Below, piece by piece: positions 1 to 9,819 of a DNA stretch of 64,000 bases. The stretch covers positions 3,472,001 to 3,536,000 of the forward strand of contig NZ_CP021108.1 in the NCBI RefSeq assembly GCF_002119685.1, in the 5' to 3' direction. The position numbers were made by a program, and so were the translations under genes. Source of the DNA: Bordetella genomosp. 8. Its GTDB lineage: Bacteria; Pseudomonadota; Gammaproteobacteria; Burkholderiales; Burkholderiaceae_B. The notes under the pieces were generated by a model, which had not been told where the DNA came from, did no database searches, and saw nothing but the letters and a program-made list of their open reading frames with translations. Position 1 is the first letter of the stretch, and each line of letters begins with the position of its first letter.

Positions 1-1769
1 ACCACGTAGTCATCGCCATCGCGCGCGCCGGCGTAGGAAGGCAACGGCGTGGCCGGCGCCCGCATGACGGCGTCCAGCACCGGGCGCGCCATGTTCTGCG
101 TATTCTGCCGCGACACATCCACCGCATTGCCGAAGCCGTCGGCCGGGGCCGCGGGATTCTTGCGCAGGGCTTCCAGCGCCTGCTGGCCCGCCTTGGCGGC
201 GGCGTCCGAGGCGCGCGTTTCGACCAGGCGCTGGCGGATCTTGTCCTTCAACTGATCCAGCGGCGGCACGTGGGCCGGCGTATTGGCGGCGACCCGGACC
301 ACCACCATGGTGTCGGAGGAAAGCTCGATCACACCGGAATTCTGCTTGTCGCGCAGGACCTCGGGGCTGAACAGCGCCTGGCGCACGCGCGGGTTGTCCA
401 GCAGGGCCGAATCGGGGCTGGCCGAAGCCGCGCCCGCGCCAGCCTGGTCCTGCGGCAGCAGGCCGGTGCGGGTGATGCCCCCCGCCTGGCGTATCTTCAG
501 GCCGAGCGCGTCGGCGGCCGGCTGCAGGCTGTCGCGCTGGTCATAGACCAGGGACGTCAGCTTGGTGGCCATATCCGAAAAACGCGACGCGGCGATCTGC
601 TTGCGGATTTCTTCGGTGATCTGGTCGCGGACTTCCGCCAGCGGCTTGGTCTGCGCCGGCTGCAGGTCGGTCAGCTGCACGACGTGCAGGCCGAACGGGC
701 TTTCGATCACACTGGACACCTGCCCCTTCCGCAAGCCGTCGATGGCCTTCTGCAGCGACGGCGTGAGCATGCCCGGGCCGATCCAGCCCAGGTCGCCGCC
801 CTTGCTGGCGGAACCGGCGTCCTCGGAATACTTCTTGGCCAGGTCGGCGAAGGCGCCGGGATTGGCGGCGGCCTGCCTGGCGATGTCGTCGGCCTTGGCG
901 CGCGCGGCCTTGCGCTGCGCGTCGCTGGCGTCGGCCGCCAGCTTGATCATGATGTGGCTGGCGCGGCGGCGTTCGGGCTGGCCGAAGCGGCTCTTGTTCT
1001 GCTCGTAGTACTTGGCGATGTCGTCATCGCTGACCTTGATGCCGGCGCTGGCGGCGGCTTCATCCAGCACCACGTACTGGGCCTGGACCTGGTCCGGCAC
1101 CTGGTACTGCTGCTTGTTGTCGTCGTACCACTTCTGCATATCGGCGTCGCTGACCTGGACCTGGCCCTTGTAGTCGGCCGCGGCGAAGCGGCGCGTCGCC
1201 ACGTGGCGGGTCTCGGTCAAGGCATGGTCGATGGAGGCGGCCACCTCGGCCGGCAGGCGGGCCGACTGCGCGATCGGATCCAGCACCCGTCCCACGGCCA
1301 GGTCGCGCCGCAGGCCGGCTTCGAAGGCGGCGGGCGTCAGGCCTTGCGCGGCCAGCGCGGCGCGGTAGCGTTCCGGGGAGAACTTGCCGTTGTCCTGCAC
1401 GGCGGGATTCGACGCGATCGTATTGCGCAGGGTCTCGTCCGATACGGAGAACCGGTTGTCGGCGGCCGCGGCGGCCAGCAGGCGCTGGTTGATCAGCTGA
1501 TCCAGCAGCCGTTCACGCATGGCCGGCGTGTCGAACAGCGCGGGGTCGAATTGCGCGCCCATCATCTGCCGGTACTGGTCCAGCTGGTCGCGCCGGGCCT
1601 GGTCGTATTCGCGTTGGGTGATGGGCTTGCCGTTCACCGTCGCCATCTTGGGCTCTTCGGACATGAAGCTGCTGTAGCTTTGCACGCCGAAGAAGGCGAA
1701 GGTCGGAACGATCAGGATCAGCAGGATGAACTGCATCCAACGCTGATGGTTGCGGATGAAATCGAACAT
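1..1769 (-). CDS. ppiD: Peptidyl-prolyl cis-trans isomerase D (periplasmic folding chaperone), 3' end cut by window
   Basis: The gene reads leftward and runs off the window start, so about 589 residues are present and the stop is missing. The protein begins with a short cytoplasmic stretch (MFDFIRNHQRW) followed by one hydrophobic anchor (about residues 12-32), then a SurA-N-like chaperone region. A parvulin rotamase domain follows in the middle (region containing the RRRASHIMIK and YSEDAGSASKGGDLGW motifs). This is the PpiD layout: an inner-membrane-anchored periplasmic foldase near the Sec translocon that helps outer-membrane and secreted proteins fold. Length fits PpiD (usually 620-650 aa). 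The start is the ATG just before the hydrophobic anchor. Upstream lies an unusual terminator-like hairpin (see 1826..1857). Confidence 0.93.
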   Translation of the reverse strand, partial: MFDFIRNHQRWMQFILLILIVPTFAFFGVQSYSSFMSEEPKMATVNGKPITQREYDQARRDQLDQYRQMMGAQFDPALFDTPAMRERLLDQLINQRLLAAAAADNRFSVSDETLRNTIASNPAVQDNGKFSPERYRAALAAQGLTPAAFEAGLRRDLAVGRVLDPIAQSARLPAEVAASIDHALTETRHVATRRFAAADYKGQVQVSDADMQKWYDDNKQQYQVPDQVQAQYVVLDEAAASAGIKVSDDDIAKYYEQNKSRFGQPERRRASHIMIKLAADASDAQRKAARAKADDIARQAAANPGAFADLAKKYSEDAGSASKGGDLGWIGPGMLTPSLQKAIDGLRKGQVSSVIESPFGLHVVQLTDLQPAQTKPLAEVRDQITEEIRKQIAASRFSDMATKLTSLVYDQRDSLQPAADALGLKIRQAGGITRTGLLPQDQAGAGAASASPDSALLDNPRVRQALFSPEVLRDKQNSGVIELSSDTMVVVRVAANTPAHVPPLDQLKDKIRQRLVETRASDAAAKAGQQALEALRKNPAAPADGFGNAVDVSRQNTQNMARPVLDAVMRAPATPLPSYAGARDGDDYV

Positions 1770-1800
1770 GTGGTCCCTGTAGCGGCGGACGTGTGAAAAC

Positions 1801-1818
1801 GCATGTGAAAGCACATGC
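1801..1818. repeat. Perfect inverted repeat in the ppiD leader
   Basis: GCATGTG and CACATGC face each other across the 4-base spacer AAAG. The repeat lies 32 bases upstream of the ppiD start and just downstream of the T-run of the hairpin at 1826-1857. It could be a protein-binding site or a leader RNA structure; the sequence alone does not tell. Confidence 0.5.
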
Positions 1819-1825
1819 CCGGCGC

Positions 1826-1857
1826 AAAAAAAAAGCGAACCGGATTCGCCTCGCTTT
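1826..1857 (-). terminator. Rho-independent terminator-like hairpin on the minus strand, upstream of ppiD
   Basis: Read on the minus strand, arms AAAGCGA (1857-1851) and TCGCTTT (1838-1832) can pair. A tighter alternative is GCGAA/TTCGC (1849-1845 with 1839-1835). Nine T residues follow (1834-1826). This is a textbook intrinsic terminator pointing toward ppiD, yet no minus-strand gene lies between it and the plus-strand gene at 1969. It may end a short leader or small RNA, or attenuate ppiD transcription. Confidence 0.6.
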
Positions 1858-1968
1858 CTTGACGGTTAGTACCGGATCAGCGCGCTGGAGTTTAACACTT
1901 CCGGCAGGGGTGATCCGCTGCGGTATCCTTGGCGCATTGCGCCGACGAATCGCACAGGAACCGCTGTC

Positions 1969-2718
1969 ATGGATACTCCCCTTCCCGCCTGGCCCTATCC
2001 CCGCCTGATCGCCCACCGCGGGGGCGGCAAGCTGGCGCCCGAAAACACCATGGCCGCCATGCGCGCCGGCGCAGGGCACGGCTACCGGATGTTCGAATAC
2101 GACGTGAAGCTCAGCAAGGACAATGCGCTGATCCTGCTGCACGACGACGACGTCGACCGCACCACCGACGGACACGGCCCGGCCAGCGGCATGACCTACG
2201 CCGAACTCGCCGCGCTGGATGCCGGCGCCTGGCATTCCCCCGCTTACGCCGGGGCGCGCATACCCAAGCTGGAGGAAGTCGCCCGCTACACCATCGAACA
2301 GGGCATCGCCAGCAACGTCGAAATCAAGCCCTGCCCGGGCCGCGACAGCGAAACGGGCACCGCAGTGGCGCTGGCCGTCCGCGAGCTCTGGCGCGATGCG
2401 GCCGTGCCCCCGCTGCTGTCGTCGTTCTCCGAGGTGGCCCTGGCCGCCGCGCACGTGGCGGCGCCGCAACTGCCGCGCGGGCTGCTGGTGGAGCAGATCC
2501 CCATGGACTGGCGCGACCGCCTCGTGCAGCACGATTGCATCGCCTTGAACGTCAACCAGAAGGACGTCACGCCGGAGCTGGTCAAGATGGTGCACGCGGC
2601 GGGATACCGGCTGACGGCCTGGACCGTCAACGATCCGGCGCGCGCGCGCCAGTTGCTGGACTGGGGCGTGGACGGCATCTTCACCGACGAACTTGCGGCC
2701 ATCCGGCCGGATGCCTGA
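1969..2718 (+). CDS. ugpQ: Glycerophosphodiester phosphodiesterase, cytosolic
   Basis: The 249-aa protein hydrolyses glycerophosphodiesters to glycerol-3-phosphate and an alcohol in the family's usual reaction. The N-terminus carries the GDPD signature LIAHRGGGKLAPENT (catalytic His and Arg, then the metal-binding Glu). EYDVKLSKDN and LLHDDDVDRTTDG follow, holding the metal-binding Asp and second catalytic His. A C-terminal AWTVND motif and GIFTDEL close the TIM barrel. No signal peptide is visible, so it is cytosolic like UgpQ rather than periplasmic like GlpQ. The start has AGGA about 7 bases upstream. rlmJ follows after 29 bases on the same strand, suggesting co-transcription. No ugp transporter genes are adjacent, so the symbol rests on protein similarity only. 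Confidence 0.9.
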   Translation: MDTPLPAWPYPRLIAHRGGGKLAPENTMAAMRAGAGHGYRMFEYDVKLSKDNALILLHDDDVDRTTDGHGPASGMTYAELAALDAGAWHSPAYAGARIPKLEEVARYTIEQGIASNVEIKPCPGRDSETGTAVALAVRELWRDAAVPPLLSSFSEVALAAAHVAAPQLPRGLLVEQIPMDWRDRLVQHDCIALNVNQKDVTPELVKMVHAAGYRLTAWTVNDPARARQLLDWGVDGIFTDELAAIRPDA

Positions 2719-2747
2719 ACGGCACGCCAGCCCCGGAGCCCCCCGCC

Positions 2748-3602
2748 TTGTTCAGCTACCGCCACGCCTTCCACGCCGGCAACCATGCCGACGTGCTCAA
2801 ACACGCCATCCTGATCCACGTGCTGGACTACCTGGGACAGAAGGACGCGCCTTATTGGGTGATCGATACCCATGCCGGCGCCGGCCTGTACCGGCTGGAC
2901 AGCGATTGGGCCAGCAAGAACGCCGAATTCGCCGACGGTGTCGGCCGCCTGTGGGAGTCCGCCGATGCCCCGCCCCTGGTGGCCCGCTACCTGGAGCGTG
3001 TCCGCGACTACAACCGCGACGGCAGGCTGCGCCATTACCCCGGCTCGCCGTGGCTGGCGCTGGATGCGCTGCGCGAGCACGACCGCCTGCGTCTGTTCGA
3101 GGCCCATCCGACCGAAGCGGAAGTGCTGGTCTCCAATCTGGAAAAGCAAGGCGGCCTGGCCTTGCGCCAGACCACCATCTATGACACCGATGGCTTCGAG
3201 GGCATGAAGGCCCTGCTGCCGCCACCGCCGCGGCGCGGACTGGTGGTGATCGATCCTTCCTACGAAGACAAGCAGGACTACCGGCGGGTCGCGCTGGCCC
3301 TGAAGGAAGGCTTGAAGCGTTTCGCCACCGGCGTATATGCCGTGTGGTATCCGCAGGTGCAGCGGCGGGAATCGCTGGAGCTGCCACGCCAGCTGGAGAA
3401 GGCCGGCAAGCGCTGGCTGCACGTGTCGCTCTCGGTCAGGAAGCCGGCCGCGGACGGTTTCGGCCTGCATGGCAGCGGCATGTTCCTGGTGAACCCGCCC
3501 TGGACGCTGGCCGCCCAACTGAAAGAGGCGATGCCCTGGCTGACGCAGCAACTAGCGCAGGACGAGCGCGCGCGCTACACGCTGGATTCCGCGGAAGGCT
3601 GA
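2748..3602 (+). CDS. rlmJ: 23S rRNA (adenine-2030-N6)-methyltransferase, TTG start
   Basis: The 284-aa SAM-dependent methyltransferase modifies A2030 of 23S rRNA in the family's known role. The start must be the TTG at 2748, because the family N-terminus is M-L-S-Y-R-H-x-F-H-A-G-N-H-A-D-V-L-K-H and here FSYRHAFHAGNHADVLKH follows directly; there is no ATG nearby. The SAM-binding segment is VIDTHAGAGLY near residues 40-50. The catalytic motif is VIDPSYEDKQDY around residue 165-175. The open frame extends far upstream through ugpQ in another phase, which is only a GC-bias artefact. ugpQ ends 29 bases before it. Confidence 0.92.
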   Translation: MFSYRHAFHAGNHADVLKHAILIHVLDYLGQKDAPYWVIDTHAGAGLYRLDSDWASKNAEFADGVGRLWESADAPPLVARYLERVRDYNRDGRLRHYPGSPWLALDALREHDRLRLFEAHPTEAEVLVSNLEKQGGLALRQTTIYDTDGFEGMKALLPPPPRRGLVVIDPSYEDKQDYRRVALALKEGLKRFATGVYAVWYPQVQRRESLELPRQLEKAGKRWLHVSLSVRKPAADGFGLHGSGMFLVNPPWTLAAQLKEAMPWLTQQLAQDERARYTLDSAEG

Positions 3603-3696
3603 CGCCGACATCCCATGCCTGGCGCCCATGCTGGCGCCTTTGCCAGCGCCATGCCGGCGCCCCTGGCGAGGCGCGCCAGCGCTTTCCTTCCGGCTC

Positions 3697-5217
3697 CTAT
3701 TGAACGACGGTTCCCGGCGCCTGGCCCGCCTGCGCCGGCGCCTGCTGCGCCTGGACGGTGTGCTCCGTCCAGCCGCCACCCAGCACCCGATACAGATCCA
3801 CCAGATTGGTCAGGCGCGCCAGCCGCGTCTGCACCAGCACCTGCTGCGAGTCGTATAGCGAACGCTGCGAATCCAGCACGTTCAAGTAGCTGTCCACGCC
3901 CTGCCGGAAACGCTGCTGCGACAGGTCGTAGGCGCGCTGGTTGGCCTGCACCAGCAGTTGCTGCGCGCGGATCTGGTCGTCGATCGTGCCGCGTCCCGCC
4001 AGCGCGTCGGCCACGTCGCGGAAGGCCGACTGGATGGCGCGTTCGTAGTTGGCGATCTCGATGCGTTTCTGCACCTTGGCAAGATCCAGGTTGGCCTGCA
4101 GCGAACCGCCCGCGAAGATCGGCACCGCGATCTGCGGCGCAAAGCTCCATACGCCCTGCCCGCCGTCGAACAGGCGTCCCAGGCTGGCGCTGGCCGTGCC
4201 CGCGCTGGCCGTCAGCGAGATGGTCGGGAAGAAGGCCGCGCGCGCCGCGCCGATGTTGGCGTTGGCGGCCTCCAACTGATGTTCCGCCGCGCGGATGTCA
4301 GGGCGGCGTTCCAGCAGTTCGGACGGCATCCCTGCCGGCAAGGTCGTCGGCATCATGGCATCGTTCAATGCCGACGGCGTTTCCAGTCTTGCCCGCACGT
4401 CCTGCGGCAGCGGATTGCCCAGCAGCAGCACCAGGGCATTCATGTCCTGCGCGACCTGGCGTTCGAACTGGGCCTGGTTGCGTTCGGCCGTGCGCACCGA
4501 GACCTCCGCCTGGCTCAGGTCCAGCGCGGTGGCGATGTCGTTGTCGAAGCTCTGCTTGGTCAGGTCATAGGAGTCGCGCTGGCTCTTCAAGGTGTCGCGC
4601 GTAAGCTGCAGCAATTCCTGGTCACTGCGCAAGGTCAGGTAGGCCGTCGCCACTTCCGACACCAGCGACAGCTGCGTGGCCGTGCGCGTCTCGTCCTGCG
4701 CCAGGTACAGCTGCAATGCCTGCTCGTTCAGGCTGCGGATGCGGCCGAACAGGTCCAGTTCCCAGGAAGAGATGCTGGCGCCCACCTGGTAGGTGCGGCT
4801 GGTCACCGCGCTGCCGCTGCGCGACAGATCGGCCGGCGTGCGCTGCGCGGTTTCCTGCGCGCCCACCGCCACCGTCGGCAACAGCTCGGAACGCTGGATG
4901 CGGTATTGCGCCCGCGCGGCCTCGACGTTGAGCGCGGCCACGCGCAGGTCGCGGTTGTTCTCCAGCGACAGCGTGATCAGCTGCTGCAACAGCGGGTCCG
5001 TGAAGAACTCGCGCCAGCCGACGTCGGACGTGGCGACACCGCCCGCGGGCACGGTCGCCTGGTTGGCCGACCGGTACGCCGGACCGCTGGGATACGCGGC
5101 GTCGATGGGCGCCGCGGGACGTTCATAGTCCGGCATCAGGGTGCAGCCCGCCAGCGCCGCCACGAAGGCGGCCGACAGGGAGAAACGCAGCGTCGTTGTC
5201 ATTCTCGTGGTCGTCAT
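3697..5217 (-). CDS. RND efflux outer-membrane channel, NodT/OprM family lipoprotein
   Basis: The 506-aa protein is the outer-membrane factor of a tripartite drug efflux pump. It has a lipoprotein signal with lipobox LAGC (Cys25), then two tandem OEP repeats rich in long helices (for example the segments around [21 protein letters not shown] and [21 protein letters not shown]) that build the periplasmic tunnel. The start ATG overlaps the stop of the pump gene by 4 bases (ATGA), so translation is probably coupled. It is the last gene of an adaptor-pump-channel operon. A second in-frame ATG lies five codons in (residue 6) and could also serve. Homologues are called OprM, OprB or BpeC-like; substrate range cannot be read from sequence. 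Confidence 0.93.
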   Translation of the reverse strand: MTTTRMTTTLRFSLSAAFVAALAGCTLMPDYERPAAPIDAAYPSGPAYRSANQATVPAGGVATSDVGWREFFTDPLLQQLITLSLENNRDLRVAALNVEAARAQYRIQRSELLPTVAVGAQETAQRTPADLSRSGSAVTSRTYQVGASISSWELDLFGRIRSLNEQALQLYLAQDETRTATQLSLVSEVATAYLTLRSDQELLQLTRDTLKSQRDSYDLTKQSFDNDIATALDLSQAEVSVRTAERNQAQFERQVAQDMNALVLLLGNPLPQDVRARLETPSALNDAMMPTTLPAGMPSELLERRPDIRAAEHQLEAANANIGAARAAFFPTISLTASAGTASASLGRLFDGGQGVWSFAPQIAVPIFAGGSLQANLDLAKVQKRIEIANYERAIQSAFRDVADALAGRGTIDDQIRAQQLLVQANQRAYDLSQQRFRQGVDSYLNVLDSQRSLYDSQQVLVQTRLARLTNLVDLYRVLGGGWTEHTVQAQQAPAQAGQAPGTVVQ

Positions 5218-8200
5218 TCGGCGTGTCCCCCTTCCGGGACGGACGGAACCGAACGGTGTTTCGGATCGTTGGGATCGTGCGGATCGCCGCGTTCACTATG
5301 CCGCTTGACCTTGAACAGGCGCAGCATGGCCACGAAGAAGGTCGGCACGAAGAAGATGGCCAGGAAGGTCGCCGTCAGCATGCCGCCGATCACGCCGGTA
5401 CCGATGGCGTTCTGGCTGCCCGAGCCCGCGCCGTTGGCGATGGCCAGCGGCACGACGCCCAGGATGAAGGCCATCGACGTCATCAGGATGGGTCGCAGGC
5501 GCTGCCGGGCAGCATGGATCGCCGCTTCGGTCAGGCTGGCGCCTGACTCGTAGTGCTCCTTGGCGAATTCCACGATCAGGATCGCGTTCTTCGCCGCCAG
5601 CCCCACCGTCGTCAGCAGGCCCACCTGGAAATAGACGTCGTTGGACAGCCCTCGCAACAGCGTCGCCGCCAGCGCGCCGATGATCCCCAGCGGGACCACC
5701 ATCATCACCGCCGTCGGTATCGACCAGCTTTCGTACAAGGCGGCCAGGCACAGGAACACCACGATCAGCGAGATCGCATACAGCGCGGGCGCCTGCGAAC
5801 CGGAAAGCCGCTCTTCGTACGACAGGCCTGTCCATTCGTAGCCGATGCCGGGCGGCATGGTGGCGGCCAGGCGCTCCATTTCCGCCATCGCTTCGCCGGT
5901 ACTGTGGCCCGGGCTGGGCTGCCCCAGGATTTCATAGGCCGGCACGCCGTTGTAGCGGTTCAGCTTCTGCGGGCCGTAGCTCCATTCGGCCGAGGCGAAG
6001 GCCGAGAACGGCACCATATCGCCCTGCGCATTGCGCACGTACCACTTGTTCAAGTCGTCGGGCAGCATGCGCGAGCTGGGCACGCCCTGCACGTACACCT
6101 TCTTGACGCGGCCGCGATCGATGAAATCGTTGACGTAGCTGGAGCCCCAGGCCGTGGTCAGCACGCTGTTCAGGTCCTGGATGGAAATACCCAGCACGCG
6201 CGCCTTCTCGCGATCGATATTCAGGCGGTATTGCGGCGCGTCTTCCACGCTGTTGGGCCGCACGCCGGCCAGGATGGGACTCTTCGCGGCTTCCCCGAGC
6301 AGCTTGTTGCGGGCGTTCAGCAATGCATCATGGCCCAGGCCCGCGCGATCGACCAGCATCAGGTCGAAGCCCGTGGCGTTGCCGAGTTCCAGCACGGCCG
6401 GCGGCGGGAAGGCGGCAACCTGGGCGTCGCGGATGTTCTTGGCGAAATACCCGGAGGCGCGCGCCGCCAGCGCGCCCACCTTCCGGCTCGCTTCCGAGCG
6501 GTCGCCCCAGTCCTTCAGCTTCACGAACATCATGCCCGCGTTCTGGCCACGGCCGCCGAAATTGAAACCGTTGATGGAGAACACCGACGCCACCGTGTCC
6601 TTCTCGTTTTCGAGCAGGTACTTGGTGGCCTGGTCGATGACCGCCTGCGTGCGTTCGGCCGTGGCGCCCGAAGGCGTGGCGACCTGCACGAACAGGATGC
6701 CCTGGTCCTCGTCAGGCAGGAAGGACGTCGGGATGCGGGCGAACAGGAACACCATCCCGGCCACGATCAAGGCGTAGATCAGCATCAGCCGCGGCGTGCG
6801 GTTCAGCACGCGCGCGACGGTATTGGCGTACCCGTGGCTGCCGCGGTTGAAGGCGCGGTTGAACCAGCCGAAGAAGCCGGTCTTGGCTTCGTGGTGGTCC
6901 TTGTCGATGGGCTTGAGCAGCGTCGCGCACAGCGCCGGCGTGAAGACCAGCGCGACCAGCACCGACAAGGCCATCGACGAGACGATGGTGATGGAAAACT
7001 GCCGGTAGATCACCCCGGTGGAGCCGCCGAAGAAGGCCATGGGAATGAACACGGCGGCCAGCACCATGGCGATGCCCACCAGCGCCCCGGTGATCTGTTC
7101 CATGGATTTGCGCGTGGCCTGGCGTGGCGTCAGCCCTTCTTCAGCCATGACCCGCTCGACGTTTTCCACCACCACGATGGCGTCGTCCACCAGCAGGCCG
7201 ATGGCCAGCACCATGCCGAACATCGTCAGCGTATTGATGGAATAGCCGAATGCCGCCAGTACGCCGAAGGTGCCCAGCAGCACGACCGGCACCGCCAATG
7301 TCGGAATCAACGTGGCGCGCAGGTTCTGCAGGAACAGGTACATGACCAGGAACACCAGCACGATGGCTTCGCCCAGGGTCTTGAACACGTCCTCGATGGA
7401 CAGTTCGACGAAAGGCGTGGTGTCGTAGGGATAGACCACCTCCATGCCCGGCGGGAAGAAGGGCTTCAGGCCGTCGATGGTGTGGCGGATCGCTTCGGCC
7501 GTGTCCAGGGCATTGGCGCCGCTGGCCAGCTTGACGGCCAGGCCGGCCGCGGGCTTGCCGTTGTACAGGCTGTCGATGGTGTAGCTCTGCGCGCCCAGCG
7601 CGACGCTGCCGACGTCGCGCAGGCGGACCTGCGAGCCGTCCGGATTGACCTTGAGCAGGATGTTGGCGAACTGATCGGCCGTCTGCAGCCGGCTGGGCCC
7701 GATGATGGTGGCCGTCAGGTCCTGGCCGCGCACGGCCGGCAGGCCGCCCAGCTGGCCGGTGGACACCTGCACGTTCTGCGTCGAGATCGCGTTGACCACA
7801 TCGATGGTGGTCAGGTTGTAGTTCAGCAGCTTGGCGGGATCCAGCCAGATGCGCATCGCGTATTGCGAGCCGAACAGCTGGAAGTCGCCCACGCCGCTGG
7901 TGCGGCTGATCGGATCCTGCACATAGGACGCCACATAGTCGGCCAGGTCGGCGCGCGTCATGCTGCCGTCGGTCGAGATGAAGCCCGCCACCAGCAGGAA
8001 GTTCTTGGTCGCCTTGGTGACCCGGATACCCTGCTGCTGCACTTCCTGCGGCAGCAGGGGCTGCGCCAGCGACAGCTTGTTCTGCACCTGCACCTGGGCG
8101 GTGTCGGGGTTGGTGCCTTGCCCGAAGGTCAGCGTGATGGTCACGCTGCCGTCGGCCGCGCTTTCCGAACTCAGGTATTCCAGGTTGTCCAGGCCGTTCA

Positions 8201-8405
8201 TCTGCTGTTCGATGACCTGCACTACCGTGTCCTGCACCGTCTGCGCCGAGGCACCGGGGTAGTTCACCTGGATGCTGATGGACGGCGGCGCGATGGCGGG
8301 ATACTGGGACACCGGCAGCCGCAGGATGGACAGCGCGCCCGCCAGCATCATGACGATGGCGATCACCCAGGCGAAAACCGGCCTTTCGATAAAAAACTTA
8401 GCCAT
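5214..8405 (-). CDS. RND multidrug efflux pump, inner-membrane transporter (AcrB/MexB type)
   Basis: The 1063-aa protein is a proton-driven antiporter of the HAE1 family. It begins [17 protein letters not shown], the classic first transmembrane helix. It has two large periplasmic porter/docking loops and two six-helix halves. In TM4 the conserved proton-relay pair is visible in [20 protein letters not shown], preceded by the TM2-3 segment around [21 protein letters not shown]. Full length for the family is about 1030-1060 aa, so it is intact. The C-terminus has a 25-residue charged tail ([19 protein letters not shown]) beyond the last helix. It follows the adaptor gene by 21 bases and overlaps the channel gene by ATGA. 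Confidence 0.96.
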   Translation of the reverse strand: MAKFFIERPVFAWVIAIVMMLAGALSILRLPVSQYPAIAPPSISIQVNYPGASAQTVQDTVVQVIEQQMNGLDNLEYLSSESAADGSVTITLTFGQGTNPDTAQVQVQNKLSLAQPLLPQEVQQQGIRVTKATKNFLLVAGFISTDGSMTRADLADYVASYVQDPISRTSGVGDFQLFGSQYAMRIWLDPAKLLNYNLTTIDVVNAISTQNVQVSTGQLGGLPAVRGQDLTATIIGPSRLQTADQFANILLKVNPDGSQVRLRDVGSVALGAQSYTIDSLYNGKPAAGLAVKLASGANALDTAEAIRHTIDGLKPFFPPGMEVVYPYDTTPFVELSIEDVFKTLGEAIVLVFLVMYLFLQNLRATLIPTLAVPVVLLGTFGVLAAFGYSINTLTMFGMVLAIGLLVDDAIVVVENVERVMAEEGLTPRQATRKSMEQITGALVGIAMVLAAVFIPMAFFGGSTGVIYRQFSITIVSSMALSVLVALVFTPALCATLLKPIDKDHHEAKTGFFGWFNRAFNRGSHGYANTVARVLNRTPRLMLIYALIVAGMVFLFARIPTSFLPDEDQGILFVQVATPSGATAERTQAVIDQATKYLLENEKDTVASVFSINGFNFGGRGQNAGMMFVKLKDWGDRSEASRKVGALAARASGYFAKNIRDAQVAAFPPPAVLELGNATGFDLMLVDRAGLGHDALLNARNKLLGEAAKSPILAGVRPNSVEDAPQYRLNIDREKARVLGISIQDLNSVLTTAWGSSYVNDFIDRGRVKKVYVQGVPSSRMLPDDLNKWYVRNAQGDMVPFSAFASAEWSYGPQKLNRYNGVPAYEILGQPSPGHSTGEAMAEMERLAATMPPGIGYEWTGLSYEERLSGSQAPALYAISLIVVFLCLAALYESWSIPTAVMMVVPLGIIGALAATLLRGLSNDVYFQVGLLTTVGLAAKNAILIVEFAKEHYESGASLTEAAIHAARQRLRPILMTSMAFILGVVPLAIANGAGSGSQNAIGTGVIGGMLTATFLAIFFVPTFFVAMLRLFKVKRHSERGDPHDPNDPKHRSVPSVPEGGHAE

Positions 8406-8426
8406 GCTTGAAACTCCTTGCCGGCC

Positions 8427-9617
8427 TTACTGGGCCGGCGCGGCCGGGGCCGCCGCCGGGGATGCCGGCTGGGCGCTGACCTCGTGCGGGGCGACTTCCA
8501 TGCCAGGGCGTATGGTCTGCACGCCTTCGACCACGACCTTGTCGCCGGGCTTCAGGCCGCTCGTCACCAGCCAGTTGGCGCCGATGGCGCGGTCGGTGAC
8601 CAGGTCGCGCGTCTGGATCTTGCCCTGGTCGTCGACGATGTAGGCGATGGGGCTGCCGCGCTGGTTGCGCGACACGCCGCGCTGCGGCACCAACAGGCCT
8701 TCGGTGGCCACGCCGTCGACCAGCTTGGCGCGTACGAACATGCCGGGCAGCAGCCGGTGTTCGGGATTGGGGAACACCGCGCGCAGCGTGACCGAACCGG
8801 TGCTCTGGTCCACCGTCACTTCGGAAAACTGCAGCTTGCCGTCATGGTTGTATTGCGTGCCGTCTTCCAGGGTCAGGCCGACCTGGGCGGCCTGCTCGCC
8901 GGCGGCGCGCTTGATTTCGCCCTTGGCCAGTTGATCCTGCAAACGCAGCAGCTGCACGCTGGACTGCACGACGTCGACGTAGATGGGATCGATCTGCTGG
9001 ATGGAGGCCAGCGCGTTGGTCTGGTTGGCCGTTACCAGCGCCCCTTCCGTCACATTGGAGCGGCCGATGATGCCTTCGATGGGCGACAGCACCTTGGTAT
9101 AGACCAGGTTGATGCGGGCGGTATCGACGGCGGCCTTGGCGGACAGCACGTCGGCCTTGGCCTGGTCGCGCGACGCCACCGCGTCGTCGTAGGTCTGGCG
9201 GCTGATGGCGCGCGTTTCCGTCAGCGGCTTGTAGCGCTCGGCCAGCAGGGTTGCGGTCTTGACCTGGGCTTCGGCACGCGCCAGCGCGGCGCGCTGGCTG
9301 TCCAGCGTGGCCTGGTAAAGGGCAGGATCGATCTGGTACAGCTGCTGGCCGGCCTTGACGGTGCCGCCCTCCGTGAACAGGCGCTTGAGGACGATGCCGT
9401 TCACCTGCGGGCGCACTTCGGCGACCCGGAACGGCGAGGTGCGGCCGGGCAGTTCCGTGGTCAGGGATACCGGCTGCGCCTTCAGGGTCACCACGCCGAC
9501 GGTAGGCTTGGATGCGGTGGCCGCTGCGTTGTCTTTCTTGCCGCAAGCAGCCAGCGTAAGCGCAAGCACGCCAACCGCGGCCGCCGCGGCCGCGCGCCCG
9601 GCAGTCTTCTTGTTCAT
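8427..9617 (-). CDS. RND efflux periplasmic adaptor (membrane fusion protein), AcrA/MexA type
   Basis: The 396-aa lipoprotein links pump and channel. It has a signal peptide with lipobox LAAC (Cys25), a lipoyl-like half motif (GTVKAGQQLYQIDPALYQATL), a coiled-coil hairpin (about residues 105-170), the partner lipoyl segment and C-terminal beta-barrel and membrane-proximal domains (SVTLRAVFPNPEHRLLPGMFVRA). The open frame extends 55 codons upstream, but AGGAA lies 9 bases before the ATG at 9617 and directly abuts the alternative ATG at 9626. MNKKTAG is therefore the better start and also gives a proper signal peptide. First gene of the efflux operon, divergent from a LysR gene. Confidence 0.94.
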   Translation of the reverse strand: MNKKTAGRAAAAAAVGVLALTLAACGKKDNAAATASKPTVGVVTLKAQPVSLTTELPGRTSPFRVAEVRPQVNGIVLKRLFTEGGTVKAGQQLYQIDPALYQATLDSQRAALARAEAQVKTATLLAERYKPLTETRAISRQTYDDAVASRDQAKADVLSAKAAVDTARINLVYTKVLSPIEGIIGRSNVTEGALVTANQTNALASIQQIDPIYVDVVQSSVQLLRLQDQLAKGEIKRAAGEQAAQVGLTLEDGTQYNHDGKLQFSEVTVDQSTGSVTLRAVFPNPEHRLLPGMFVRAKLVDGVATEGLLVPQRGVSRNQRGSPIAYIVDDQGKIQTRDLVTDRAIGANWLVTSGLKPGDKVVVEGVQTIRPGMEVAPHEVSAQPASPAAAPAAPAQ

Positions 9618-9720
9618 AAGATGCATTTCCTGATTCCTGCTGGAGGCGGCCGGCGAACGCCGACCGTCGTCACTGTCACGGCAATGCGGCCGGCGGCAGG
9701 CCGTGCCCGCGTTGCTGCAT

Positions 9721-9741
9721 TGCAAAAGCCCAGATTTTGCA
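9721..9741. promoter_or_regulatory. Inverted repeat between efflux operon and LysR gene
   Basis: TGCAAAA and TTTTGCA face each other across 7 bases in the divergent intergenic region. This is the kind of AT-rich dyad LysR proteins bind, about 105 bases upstream of the adaptor start. Assignment to the neighbouring LysR protein is inferred. Confidence 0.45.
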
Positions 9742-9784
9742 CTATTCCATCCGCGTAACAAAGACCGGGGCCACGAAAACATAG

Positions 9785-9810
9785 TTCCACTGGTGAGACA
9801 ATCGGTGGAA
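9785..9810. promoter_or_regulatory. Second inverted repeat, just upstream of LysR start
   Basis: TTCCAC (9785-9790) and GTGGAA (9805-9810) form a dyad with a 14-base spacer, ending 9 bases before the LysR start codon. The position would suit negative autoregulation. The right arm overlaps the likely ribosome-binding site GGTGGA. Confidence 0.4.
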
Positions 9811-9819
9811 AATCACGCC

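Noticed and set aside
270..1796. 508-codon plus-strand open frame
   Set aside because: Antisense to ppiD; the minus-strand reading gives a clear PpiD protein.
1929..2747. Fusion of a long N-terminal region to RlmJ
   Set aside because: The extra part is an out-of-phase reading of ugpQ; the RlmJ family begins at the TTG at 2748.
5553..8411. 952-codon plus-strand open frame
   Set aside because: It is fully antisense to the RND pump gene, has no family features and reflects codon bias of GC-rich DNA.
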